NCBI GenBank assembly: GCA_026708965.1
Contig: JAPOTY010000033.1
Location: 1 to 35,835 of the forward strand
Source: Gammaproteobacteria bacterium
Lineage (GTDB): Bacteria; Pseudomonadota; Gammaproteobacteria; Steroidobacterales; Foliamicaceae
Reading direction: 5' to 3'
Length of the DNA: 35,835 nucleotides
The position numbers were made by a program, and so were the translations under genes. Under the pieces are notes generated by a model. It was not told the origin of the DNA and ran no database searches. It saw only the letters and a program-made list of their open reading frames with translations. Of the stretch, positions 1-11,239 are shown in pieces. The stretch's first letter is position 1. Each line of letters starts with the position of its first letter.

Positions 1-48
1 CATCTGTTCGCGAAATTCCGGCGAATACCGGGGTCTTGTTCTCTGCAT
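1..48 (-). CDS. IS3-family transposase OrfA, N-terminal 16 residues
   Basis: The start codon is the ATG at 48–46, with AAGGAGGA (63–56) seven bases upstream, an excellent Shine-Dalgarno site. The visible product is MQRTRPRYSPEFREQM. The RxRYSPEFREQ opening is the usual start of the helix-turn-helix OrfA subunit of IS3-type transposases, which normally makes the active enzyme by a programmed frameshift into OrfB. Only the start is visible, so nothing can be said about integrity. Confidence 0.75.
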   Translation of the reverse strand, partial: MQRTRPRYSPEFREQM

Positions 49-102
49 CGTGGGGTCCTCCTTCCCAAAGGATCAGGTACCCACGAAAACGGGTCAACTC
101 CA
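1..102 (-). mobile_element. IS3-family insertion sequence, right end only (runs off the left edge)
   Basis: Read on the minus strand, the segment begins near position 102 with an end of IS3 style (TGGAGTTGACCCGTTTTCG). It continues through a strong ribosome-binding site into the start of a transposase OrfA. The 5'-TG start, the GACCC-rich terminal repeat and an orfA beginning about 55 bp inside the end fit the IS3 family. The exact terminus could lie a few bases further out, up to about 110. The other end, the rest of orfA/orfB and the target duplication are outside the window, so completeness and activity cannot be judged. Confidence 0.7.
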
Positions 103-164
103 GTCTATCAGTCAGGAATAGGTGGCGCTAAGACAACGGGTTGCATCTAGGGATGGGTTGGTTC

Positions 165-178
165 GGGGGGGGGGGGGG
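165..178. repeat. 14-base poly-G tract in the gap between the IS end and the protease gene
   Basis: An uninterrupted run of 14 G residues lies in the non-coding gap 103–301. That gap holds nothing else I can identify. The run is about 60 bp outside the IS end and 124 bp beyond the stop of the minus-strand protease gene. Homopolymers this long are prone to slippage during replication and also to sequencing error. Confidence 0.9.
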
Positions 179-301
179 TTAACGCGCAGTCATCGAAGCC
201 CTTATCAAAAATGCGGCAATTATGGTTCTTGCTTGAGCTTGTGTTGACAAGTGAGAGTTCGCAAAATTGGAAGGGCCGACGACGAGCGTTCCAAAGCCAA
301 A

Positions 302-685
302 TCAATCGGGATCAGGGCTGTGGGCCGCGGCCTTGGCGGTTTTCAGCAGAACGGCGGGCAGGCGCTTCAGCTTTTGGTTGCGCGGGTCCACTTCAAATCC
401 TCCTGATTCCAGCGCGGTGATGCCGAGCAGTGGCTCCGCCTCATTTTCTCCATACACAATGGTTCCGCCGACCACCTCGCCCTCGAATTCCAGTTCGGCC
501 ACGGTGATGCCTAGACTGACGGGCTTGCCATCCGCGAGAACATACTTCCGGCGGGCCTTGGGCTTGAGTCCGATGGCTTCAAGGCGGGCCTTGGGAACCA
601 GCGAGTCGAAAGCACCGGTATCAACAAGGAATTCGCCAGTCCATTTTTGTTCGGGATCCGCAGGATTGCGAATCGTTACGCCCAC
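302..685 (-). CDS. retropepsin-like (clan AA) aspartic protease
   Basis: A protein of about 127 residues with the aspartic-protease signature FLVDTGAFDSLVP, where D-T-G is the catalytic triplet. A second hydrophobic segment, EPLLGITALESGGFEVD, matches the L-[LI]-G flap and closing region of bacterial retropepsin-like proteins. Such single-domain proteases act as homodimers, each chain giving one catalytic Asp. No signal peptide or membrane segment is seen, so it is probably cytoplasmic. The frame stays open upstream across dksA, but that part reads as low-complexity shadow. I placed the start at the GTG at 685, just before the family-like stretch VTIRNPADPEQKW; no good ribosome-binding site supports it, so the start is uncertain. 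It follows dksA on the same strand and may be cotranscribed. Substrate unknown. Confidence 0.7.
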   Translation of the reverse strand: MGVTIRNPADPEQKWTGEFLVDTGAFDSLVPKARLEAIGLKPKARRKYVLADGKPVSLGITVAELEFEGEVVGGTIVYGENEAEPLLGITALESGGFEVDPRNQKLKRLPAVLLKTAKAAAHSPDPD

Positions 686-720
686 GTATGTTGGAGCCGC
701 GCTGGATGCGGGAAATTCAG

Positions 721-1155
721 TTAGCGGGTGGTGCGGTCGCGGTACTGGCGTTCGGCTAGTTCTCGATGCTGCTGGGCCTCCACCGAGAGCGTGGCCACCG
801 GGCGGGCTTGCAGGCGCTCCAAGCCGATTTCCTCGCCGGTTTCCTCGCAGTAGCCATAGCTGCCGTCGTTGATCCGCTCGATCGCGGCGTTGATTTTTTT
901 GATGAGCTTGCGCTCGCGGTCGCGGGTGCGCAACTCCAGGCCGAACTCGGATTCCTGGGTGGCGCGATCGCTGGGATCCGGGAAATTGCTTGCGTCGTCG
1001 CGCATGTGGTGCACGGTGCGCTCCACTTCGCCCATTAATTCGGCTTTCCACGCCAGCAGTATCTTGCGGAAATGCTCCAGCTGGGCATCGTTCATGTATT
1101 TTTCGCCCTTCTTGGGGCGATAAGGCGGAATGCCGTGTATGAGTTGGTCTTTCAT
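721..1155 (-). CDS. dksA: DksA-type RNA polymerase secondary-channel regulator, zinc-less variant
   Basis: 144 residues, close to the 151 of E. coli DksA. DksA enters the RNA polymerase secondary channel and, with ppGpp, redirects initiation away from rRNA promoters. The coiled-coil tip is intact: DPSDRA places Asp60, Asp63 and Ala65 where E. coli has D71, D74 and A76. The globular zinc-finger region reads C-x2-T-x17-S-x2-A (Cys103, Thr106, Ser124, Ala127) instead of four cysteines, so zinc cannot be bound in the usual way. Zinc-independent DksA forms are known, for example DksA2 of Pseudomonas, and serve under zinc limitation. As the only copy visible, this may be the housekeeping form. The ATG at 1155 fits the family; a second Met at residue 21 is an alternative start. 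Confidence 0.92.
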   Translation of the reverse strand: MKDQLIHGIPPYRPKKGEKYMNDAQLEHFRKILLAWKAELMGEVERTVHHMRDDASNFPDPSDRATQESEFGLELRTRDRERKLIKKINAAIERINDGSYGYCEETGEEIGLERLQARPVATLSVEAQQHRELAERQYRDRTTR

Positions 1156-1173
1156 GGTGTTGGAAGCGGCGGC

Positions 1174-1179
1174 ATTATA
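1174..1179 (-). promoter_or_regulatory. candidate -10 box for dksA
   Basis: A perfect TATAAT reads on the minus strand from 1179 to 1174, 18 bp before the dksA ATG, in an otherwise GC-rich gap between queF and dksA. No convincing -35 hexamer lies 16–18 bp upstream. It is a weak candidate that would give a leader of about 12 nt. Confidence 0.35.
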
Positions 1180-1206
1180 GCTTCATACCGTCGGCTCGGC
1201 GGCAGG

Positions 1207-1566
1207 CTAATCCGGACTCCAGTCGGGCGCCCGATGTTCCGCGCTCACCTTGGTGTAAAGACCTCCGCGCACGTTGAACTCCGCATCCAAGCGCATGTAG
1301 CGGGGCTGGACGGCCGCCACCAGTTGGTCGAGTATTTCGTTGGTCACCGCCTCGTGAAACGCTCCTTGGCTGCGGAACGAGTTGAGATACAGCTTCAGCG
1401 ACTTCAGCTCCACGCAAAGCGCCTCCGGCACGTACTCGATCACCAGCTCCGCGAAGTCGGGCTGCCCGGTCTTGGGGCACAGGCAGGTGAATTCGGGCGC
1501 GCGCACGCGGATGGTATAATCGCGGCCCGTGCGCGGGTTGGGAAAAGTCTCCAAGATGGGGTTCAT
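1207..1566 (-). CDS. queF: NADPH-dependent 7-cyano-7-deazaguanine reductase (preQ0 to preQ1), short QueF
   Basis: 119 residues, the size of the single-domain QueF subfamily (tunnel-fold, B. subtilis type) rather than the two-domain E. coli type. It reduces the nitrile of preQ0 to the aminomethyl of preQ1 in queuosine tRNA biosynthesis. Visible key residues are the nucleophilic Cys30 in [12 protein letters not shown] and Asp37 seven residues later, matching Cys55/Asp62 of the B. subtilis enzyme. The ELKSLKLY motif, which binds NADPH, follows, then the substrate-side [10 protein letters not shown] block. The gene diverges from smc across 47 bp and lies 51 bp upstream of dksA on the same strand. 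Other queuosine genes are not in the window. Confidence 0.93.
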   Translation of the reverse strand: MNPILETFPNPRTGRDYTIRVRAPEFTCLCPKTGQPDFAELVIEYVPEALCVELKSLKLYLNSFRSQGAFHEAVTNEILDQLVAAVQPRYMRLDAEFNVRGGLYTKVSAEHRAPDWSPD

Positions 1567-1576
1567 AGGCGGGGAA

Positions 1577-1605
1577 TTTACACTAGCGCACCTGCTTTTG
1601 AGAAT
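1577..1605 (+). promoter_or_regulatory. candidate smc promoter overlapping an inverted repeat
   Basis: TTTACA (1577–1582), a 17-bp spacer, then GAGAAT (1600–1605) matches 5/6 and 4/6 of the sigma-70 consensus. Transcription from it would start at about 1612, almost at the smc ATG (1614), implying a nearly leaderless message. A 6-bp inverted repeat (CCTGCT 1591–1596 / AGCAGG 1606–1611) straddles the -10 box. Confidence 0.35.
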
Positions 1606-1613
1606 AGCAGGCC

Positions 1614-6702
<5,089 letters not shown>

Positions 6703-6794
6703 CCCGTCCAGCTTCTTTATCGGTATTCCCCGCTAGGGATTGAGTGCCGGAAGGTCGGAGTTGCCGGCGGCCTCGATGGGATTTCCGGGCGCCG

Positions 6795-7439
6795 TCACGA
6801 ATTTCCGGTTTCCTCGTTGAGGATCGAGACGTACTGCTCATAAACGAACAAGCGGTTGCGGCGCTTTCCGGTGATCTCACGCACGATCCCGCTTGCGGCA
6901 AGCACCTTCATTGCAGCCGACGCGGCGGGGAAGGACAAGGCCGCTTGGCGGCAGGCAGCGGGCAGCGACAAGATCGGCTGCGACTTCAGCGCATCATGCA
7001 AGCGCAGCACGGAGCCCGCCCGCCGTCCGCTAGCGGCTTGGGCTCTCATGCGGTCATTTTGAAACATCGCGGAGAGCCGTTGGGCGGCATTGACCGCGCT
7101 TTCGGCCGTAATCCGCACTCCCTCCAGGAAGAACGCCAGCCAAGACTCCCAATCGCCGGTGCGCCGCACACGATTCAAAAGTTCATAGTAGGTGTTGCGG
7201 TGCTGCTTGAGGTATAGGCTGAGATACAGGAGCGGCTGCTCCAGCACGTTGGCATGGCACAGCAGCATTGTGATGCTGTCGAGTCTGCCTAAAGCAAGCA
7301 CAGCGGATTCCAAGGCCTGCTGCAGGGGGCCATGCATCCGCAGGGCAGGACTCGGGGGCAGCGGGGCGGGCACAAAGGCGCGAACGCGCTCACCGCCCGC
7401 GGTGGTCAACTGATAGCTGCCGCTTTCTTCGCGCCGCAT
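6795..7439 (-). pseudogene. Fic-family protein with the catalytic core deleted in frame
   Basis: 214 residues in one open frame. Fic enzymes of this type (about 370–380 residues) AMPylate protein hydroxyls. The first 55 residues (GSYQLTTAGGERVRAFVP … ALGRLDSI) are the Fic N-terminal domain. The next residues jump straight to TMLLCHANVLEQPLLYLSLY, which in complete homologues follows the active site. The HPFxDGNGRxxR loop and about 160 residues around it are absent. The distal part remains: the helical LKQHRNTYYELLNRVRRTG region and the C-terminal winged helix (ILSLPAACRQAALSFPAASA … RRNRLFVYEQY). AMPylation is impossible. Because the join is in frame, a DNA-binding remnant could still be made, so it may be a dead gene or a repurposed regulator. 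Start ATG at 7439. Confidence 0.8.
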
Positions 7440-7465
7440 CGTTCGCTGCTCCTGTTTCGTTTCCT

Positions 7466-7508
7466 TTAATAACGGAATCTTTTATTAAGTTTTAGCTCCT
7501 AAATTATA
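7466..7508 (-). promoter_or_regulatory. AT-rich promoter/operator region of the Fic remnant
   Basis: Upstream of the Fic remnant is a short AT-rich block, unlike its GC-rich surroundings. It contains a perfect TATAAT (7508–7503 on the minus strand) and, closer to the gene, a 7-bp inverted repeat TTAATAA (7466–7472) / TTATTAA (7482–7488) with a 9-bp spacer. No clear -35 box is seen. The palindrome could be an operator, perhaps for the winged helix of the gene itself. The rest of the gap to 7704 holds a small GCGGG/CCCGC hairpin (7533–7549) and the repeat at 7642. Confidence 0.35.
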
Positions 7509-7641
7509 ATAAAGAAAACGGGGCCAAGGCCGGCGGGCTAAAGTCCCGCGCTCCTGCAACCACGCCCGACCCCCGCTGCACGCTGGATTTGCTCGCTCCA
7601 ACTGGAATGCCTTCGCAAACACTAAGGCAGCCGGGCGCGAA

Positions 7642-7672
7642 CAGTCCCGTATGTGTTGAACCCGCACGGGAC
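7642..7672 (+). repeat. solo copy of the dispersed repeat seen at 17743–17858
   Basis: Positions 7642–7663 match the end of the inverted-repeat element at 17831–17858 (cagtcccg-atgtgt-tgaaccc core) with one substitution and one missing base. GTCCCGT (7644–7650) and ACGGGAC (7666–7672) also form a 7-bp stem. The second end of the element is not present here, so this is a half copy. Confidence 0.55.
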
Positions 7673-7704
7673 GGGATGCCAAGCGGGGGCGGGTGTATAG
7701 AGGA

Positions 7705-8118
7705 TTAGCGGGCGGCTGGGCGCGAAGACAGGAAATCCGCAGGACGAATTACGGATATGCCTCGCCAGGGGTTGAGCGCCAGCAGGTCGAGGTCGCCGGT
7801 CAGAATGCAGTTGCTCCCGGAGTCCCAGGCCAGCGCCAAGAACTGGTTGTCGGCGTGGTCGCGGCAATCGGCCACCTCTGAAATAACCGGCACTAGAGTG
7901 GTTACTCTGAGAACGGCCCGAATGAAGCGTTTGCGATCCTCAAGGGATACGTATTGATCGAACTTGCTTCGCGACAAGACTTCCGCCAGTTCCTCCATAC
8001 ATGCCTCGGACACCATCACTTCGCATTCCGCCAGCGCCCAATGAACCGCCTTGGCTGCGGCGGAGCCTGCGGTCAAAAGCCGACTGGCCCAAACGTTGGT
8101 GTCGATAACAACGCGCAC
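7705..8118 (-). CDS. PIN-domain toxin (COG1569-like), VapC-type ribonuclease
   Basis: 137 residues. PIN-domain toxins are Mg2+-dependent RNases that cut tRNA or rRNA when released from their antitoxin. The acidic active-site set is visible: Asp6 in VVIDTNVW, Glu43 in MEELAEVL, Asp87/Asp90 in DCRDHADNQFLALA, and Asp109/Asp111 in ILTGDLDLL. The DHADNQFLALA and TGDLDLL blocks are typical of the COG1569 branch, annotated as the toxin half of TA pairs. The ATG at 8118 lies 3 bp past the antitoxin stop, an antitoxin-first operon. The catalytic residues look complete, so it is probably functional. Confidence 0.85.
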   Translation of the reverse strand: MRVVIDTNVWASRLLTAGSAAAKAVHWALAECEVMVSEACMEELAEVLSRSKFDQYVSLEDRKRFIRAVLRVTTLVPVISEVADCRDHADNQFLALAWDSGSNCILTGDLDLLALNPWRGISVIRPADFLSSRPAAR

Positions 8119-8121
8119 CCG

Positions 8122-8367
8122 CTAAAGGTCCAACAGTTCGCTCAGCTTCTCTTCCGTTAATCCGCGTTTTTGCGCGTGGTCTGCCACGCGGTTGCACAGC
8201 TGCTCGAATTCCTCAAGGTTGGCCGACTTCAGGCGCCGGTAGTCGAGGGGCGAGATCACCACGGCAACTTCTCGGTTCTGGCGGCGGATGGTTACAGGCT
8301 CTCGCTGAACCGCATCCAGCAGTGCTGCCATTTTTTGCTTAGCATTGGAGGCGGAGACGTACCGCAT
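8122..8367 (-). CDS. Phd/YefM-family antitoxin
   Basis: 81 residues beginning MRYVSASNAKQKM, the N-terminal fold of Phd/YefM antitoxins, followed by LLDAVQREPVTIRRQNREVA and VVISPLDYRRL, the typical DNA-binding half. The C-terminal part (NLEEFEQLCNRVADHAQKRG) should wrap the PIN toxin encoded 3 bp downstream. An ATG at 8379 is in frame, but the -10 box of the promoter ends at 8385, so transcription should start near 8378 and the ATG at 8367 is the better start. Antitoxins of this family repress their own promoter; a palindrome overlapping the promoter supports that. Confidence 0.85.
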   Translation of the reverse strand: MRYVSASNAKQKMAALLDAVQREPVTIRRQNREVAVVISPLDYRRLKSANLEEFEQLCNRVADHAQKRGLTEEKLSELLDL

Positions 8368-8382
8368 GGCCTTATGCATCCT

Positions 8383-8413
8383 CTAATTTATTCAGAAAGA
8401 TCAAATTAGACAA
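8383..8413 (-). promoter_or_regulatory. promoter and operator of the Phd/PIN toxin–antitoxin operon
   Basis: On the minus strand, TTGTCT (8413–8408) is separated by exactly 17 bp from TAAATT (8390–8385), a good sigma-70 promoter. A perfect 7-bp inverted repeat CTAATTT (8383–8389) / AAATTAG (8403–8409), with a 13-bp spacer, covers both hexamers. That is where a Phd-type antitoxin would bind to autoregulate. The region 8414–8560 before pdxJ shows nothing else except a GCTGTC/GACAGC hairpin (8510–8531). Confidence 0.6.
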
Positions 8414-8560
8414 TTTATGCCCCGCATGTCAAGTGATGGGTTGCGCGGGCGAACGGAGCGAGCGCATTGATAGCTAGGGGGCAATGGCGGATTGCGGTTG
8501 GGCGGGCAAGCTGTCAGACTTGCGCGACAGCATGACAGAAGCCCTCAAGGGGCGTTAACG

Positions 8561-9292
8561 GTGAAGATTCTTCTCGGAGTGAACGTGGACCATGTGGCCA
8601 CGCTGCGCCAGGCCCGCAATACCGCCTATCCCGATCCGGCGGAGGCCGCCCGGCGGGCGCTTGCGGCGGGCGCCGACTACATCACGGTGCATCTGAGGGA
8701 AGATCGCCGCCATATTCAGGATCAGGACGTGAAGCGCTTGATCGATTCGCCCGGCGTGAGGGTGAACCTGGAAATGGCCGCCACCGAGGAAATGGTGGCG
8801 CTGGCGGAGCGCTGGCGGCCTGAAGATTGCTGCCTGGTGCCGGAGAGGCGCGAGGAACTCACAACGGAAGGGGGCTTGGATGTGGCAGGGCAGGCCGAGG
8901 CCCTGAAGACGGTTTGCGCGCGATTGGCGGCCGCGGGCGTGCGCGTTTCGCTTTTCATCGATCCTGACGAAGCGCAAGTGCGCGCCTCGGCGGCGGCGGG
9001 GGCGCCCGTGGTTGAGCTGCATACCGGCGCTTTCGCCGAGGCCGGCGATGCGGCGCGGGCAGCGCAAGAGCTTGCCCGTATTCGCGAGGCCGCCCGGGTC
9101 GCCGCAGGCTTGGGGCTGGTGGTCAATGCGGGGCACGGGCTGCATTTCGGGAACACCGCCGAAGTGGCCGCGATTCCCGAGATTGCGGAACTCAATATCG
9201 GTCATGCTATTGTTTCCGAAGCGATATTTGATGGTCTTTCCGGCGCCGTCAGTCGAATGAAGCAACTGATGACGGCGGCGCGCCAAGCATAG
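8561..9292 (+). CDS. pdxJ: pyridoxine 5'-phosphate synthase
   Basis: 243 residues, the same length as E. coli PdxJ. It condenses 1-deoxyxylulose 5-phosphate with 3-amino-2-oxopropyl phosphate to form pyridoxine 5'-phosphate, the last step of DXP-dependent vitamin B6 synthesis. The TIM-barrel motifs are clear: [15 protein letters not shown] at the start, [14 protein letters not shown] (His44, Arg46, His51), VNLEMA with catalytic Glu71, and [11 protein letters not shown] late in the barrel. The start is the GTG at 8561, preceded by AAGGGGC (8547–8553); the frame is open further upstream, but that extension is not family-like. It heads an operon with acpS 15 bp downstream, a common gammaproteobacterial pairing. 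Confidence 0.95.
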   Translation: MKILLGVNVDHVATLRQARNTAYPDPAEAARRALAAGADYITVHLREDRRHIQDQDVKRLIDSPGVRVNLEMAATEEMVALAERWRPEDCCLVPERREELTTEGGLDVAGQAEALKTVCARLAAAGVRVSLFIDPDEAQVRASAAAGAPVVELHTGAFAEAGDAARAAQELARIREAARVAAGLGLVVNAGHGLHFGNTAEVAAIPEIAELNIGHAIVSEAIFDGLSGAVSRMKQLMTAARQA

Positions 9293-9307
9293 GCGGGCTG
9301 AGGACGC

Positions 9308-9706
9308 ATGATTTACGGGATTGGAACGGATTTGCTGCGAATTGACCGGGTGGAGCGCGTGTACCGGCGTTTCGGCGAGCGCTTCCCGCGGCGCATCCTG
9401 ATGGAATCCGAGCGGCGCGAGTTCCAAGGGTCGAAAAATCCCAGCCGGTTCCTGGCCATGCGATTTGCCGCCAAGGAAGCGATCGTAAAGGCTTTGGGAA
9501 CCGGCTTCCGCCACGGCATGTGGGTGCGCGACGCCGGGGTGAGGCATGACCGGCGGGGCCGCCCTGAGATTATTTTTTCGGCGCGCGGGAAGGCCGCTTG
9601 CGCGGCCGCGGGCATCGGCGGCGGCCACTTGAGTTTGACTGACGAAGCCGGCCTAGTGGTGGCGACGGCGATACTGGTTACCGACATAAGGGGAGGTACG
9701 GGATGA
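9308..9706 (+). CDS. acpS: holo-[acyl-carrier-protein] synthase
   Basis: 132 residues (E. coli 126). AcpS transfers the 4'-phosphopantetheine arm from CoA to the serine of acyl carrier protein. The two metal ligands are present: Asp8 in GIGTDLLRIDRVER and Glu57 in RFAAKEAIVKALGTG. The GMWVRDAGV and GRPEIIF blocks follow as in the family. A GAGGA ribosome-binding site lies 5 bp before the ATG. The stop overlaps the start of the exonuclease gene in an ATGA, indicating coupling. Confidence 0.95.
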   Translation: MIYGIGTDLLRIDRVERVYRRFGERFPRRILMESERREFQGSKNPSRFLAMRFAAKEAIVKALGTGFRHGMWVRDAGVRHDRRGRPEIIFSARGKAACAAAGIGGGHLSLTDEAGLVVATAILVTDIRGGTG

Positions 9707-10581
9707 ATACGACGCTGGTTCTGGATATAGAGACGGTGCCGGACGCGGAAATGGGCCGCGCCCTTTACGGGCTGGATGACTTAGACGAGGGCGAGGTGAT
9801 GCGGGCCATGCTGCATCACTACAAGCAGCGCACGGGGCTGGACTTTCTCCCCCCGATTCAGCACCGGGTGGTGGCGATCGCGCTGGTGCTGCGCAACGAG
9901 GAGGGCTTGCGGCCGCTGGTGCTGGGCGAGGAAAAGGCGCCGGAGGCGGATCTGATCGCGCGCTTTTTCCGCGGCATTGAGCACTATGTTCCGGATCTGG
10001 TGAGCTGGAACGGGGCGGCCTTTGATCTGCCGGTATTAAATTTCCGCGCGCTGCGCCACGAGGTTCAGACCAAGGTTTACTGGGAAACCGGAGTGAAGGA
10101 CCGCGCGTTCCGCTTCAACAACTACCTGTCGCGCTTCCACTGGCGCCACACGGACCTCATGGACGCGCTGTCCGGCTTTCAGGGACGCGGCCGCCCGAGT
10201 CTGCGCGAAGCCAGCGCTCTGCTGGGCCTGCCCGGCAAGAGCCTGATGGAGGGATCCAGCGTGATGGATGCCTATCTGGAGGGCAGGATCGGGGATATTC
10301 GCCGCTATTGCCTGGAGGACGCGCTCAACACCTACTTGGTGTTCCAGCACTTTCAGTTCCTGCGCGGCCACCTCACGCAGGACAATCTCGATGAGGAGTA
10401 CGGCTTGCTGATCGATGTGCTCAAGGCCAGCGGCGAACGCCATTTGAAGGACTTCGCCGGGAACCTGGAGGCCGACCCCGAGGACGAGAAGGCCGGGGCG
10501 GTTCCGGCGGGCGAGGCGGAAGATATCTCAGGCGAAGATGCGCAGGAGCCAGAGGGGCAGGAAATTGAGGGGAAAGGATAG
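9703..10581 (+). CDS. predicted 3'-5' exonuclease related to the PolB proofreading domain (DEDDy)
   Basis: 292 residues. This belongs to the stand-alone 3'-5' exonucleases resembling the exonuclease domain of B-family polymerases (DNA_pol_B_exo2 type). Exo I is VLDIETVPD (Asp8, Glu10); Exo II is SWNGAAFDLPVLNFRAL (Asp108); Exo III is RYCLEDALNTY (Tyr202, Asp206), which makes it a DEDDy enzyme. The C-terminal 40 residues are acidic, low complexity and probably disordered. It overlaps acpS by 4 bp, so it is the third gene of the pdxJ operon. Single-strand DNA trimming in repair is the likely role, but no specific pathway is established. Confidence 0.88.
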   Translation: MNTTLVLDIETVPDAEMGRALYGLDDLDEGEVMRAMLHHYKQRTGLDFLPPIQHRVVAIALVLRNEEGLRPLVLGEEKAPEADLIARFFRGIEHYVPDLVSWNGAAFDLPVLNFRALRHEVQTKVYWETGVKDRAFRFNNYLSRFHWRHTDLMDALSGFQGRGRPSLREASALLGLPGKSLMEGSSVMDAYLEGRIGDIRRYCLEDALNTYLVFQHFQFLRGHLTQDNLDEEYGLLIDVLKASGERHLKDFAGNLEADPEDEKAGAVPAGEAEDISGEDAQEPEGQEIEGKG

Positions 10582-10744
10582 GCCGCAGGTGGGTTTGCGC
10601 TGCTTGCGATTCGGTCCCGCGCCTTTGCGCGCACTGGCTTGGTTCCGTTCTGCCCGCCAAGCGATTGGCGCGCAGTGGCTCCAACACTCCCGCGAGAGCG
10701 AAGCGAGCAAAGGCGCTACGGCAGGCATCGCCCGCATCTGATCC

Positions 10745-11227
10745 ATGCCTGGGCAAATCGTCATCGATATCGCGCGCCAGACGCTCATGCTTGCCGACGG
10801 GGCCGAGGCTCTGCGTCGATGGCCCGTTTCCACTTCGCGGTATGGTCCGGGGGAGTTGGAGGAAAGCTTGGGCACGCCGCGCGGCCGGCATCGCATCCGC
10901 GCCCGCATCGGCGCCGGACAGCCCCCCGGGGCCGTTTTCCTGGGCCGCCGGCCAACCGGAGAAATCTACTCCCGGGAACTCGCCCGGAAATATCCCGCCC
11001 GCGACTGGATTCTCAGCCGTATCCTTTGGTTGGGCGGGGAGCAGCCCGGATTCAACCGGCACGGGAAGGTCGATAGCATGCGCCGCTACATCTATATCCA
11101 CGGAACGCCGGATTCGGAACCCATGTCGGTGCCGAGGTCGCACGGCTGCGTGCGGATGCGCAACACCGATGTCATGGCGCTGTTCGACCGCGTGGCTGTT
11201 GGCTGCCAAGTCGATATCCAATCTTAA
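10745..11227 (+). CDS. L,D-transpeptidase (YkuD-fold) without signal peptide
   Basis: 160 residues. The catalytic block is IHGTPDSE (His119) and SVPRSHGCVRMRN, with the nucleophile Cys135 in SHGCVR, the hallmark of YkuD enzymes that make 3-3 peptidoglycan cross-links or attach proteins to the wall. The protein starts MPGQIVIDIARQTLML, directly in the domain, with no signal peptide or anchor, which is unusual for a periplasmic wall enzyme. Similar short forms beside nagZ occur in other gammaproteobacteria as far as I recall, so a cytoplasmic muropeptide role is possible. It is 12 bp upstream of nagZ. The gap 10582–10744 has no feature I can support. Confidence 0.88.
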   Translation: MPGQIVIDIARQTLMLADGAEALRRWPVSTSRYGPGELEESLGTPRGRHRIRARIGAGQPPGAVFLGRRPTGEIYSRELARKYPARDWILSRILWLGGEQPGFNRHGKVDSMRRYIYIHGTPDSEPMSVPRSHGCVRMRNTDVMALFDRVAVGCQVDIQS

Positions 11228-11239
11228 GGGAGAGCGCTG

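Noticed and set aside
7523-7552. GC-rich GCGGG/CCCGC mini hairpin as an insertion-sequence end
   Set aside because: Only a 5-bp stem, no second copy found in the window and no transposase nearby.
8555-9628. A 357-codon open frame antisense to pdxJ and acpS
   Set aside because: Both sense genes are clear core genes in intact frames; the antisense product is low complexity.
9308-10581. Possible fusion of acpS and the exonuclease
   Set aside because: The ATGA overlap puts them in different frames with their own starts; each has the full length of its family.
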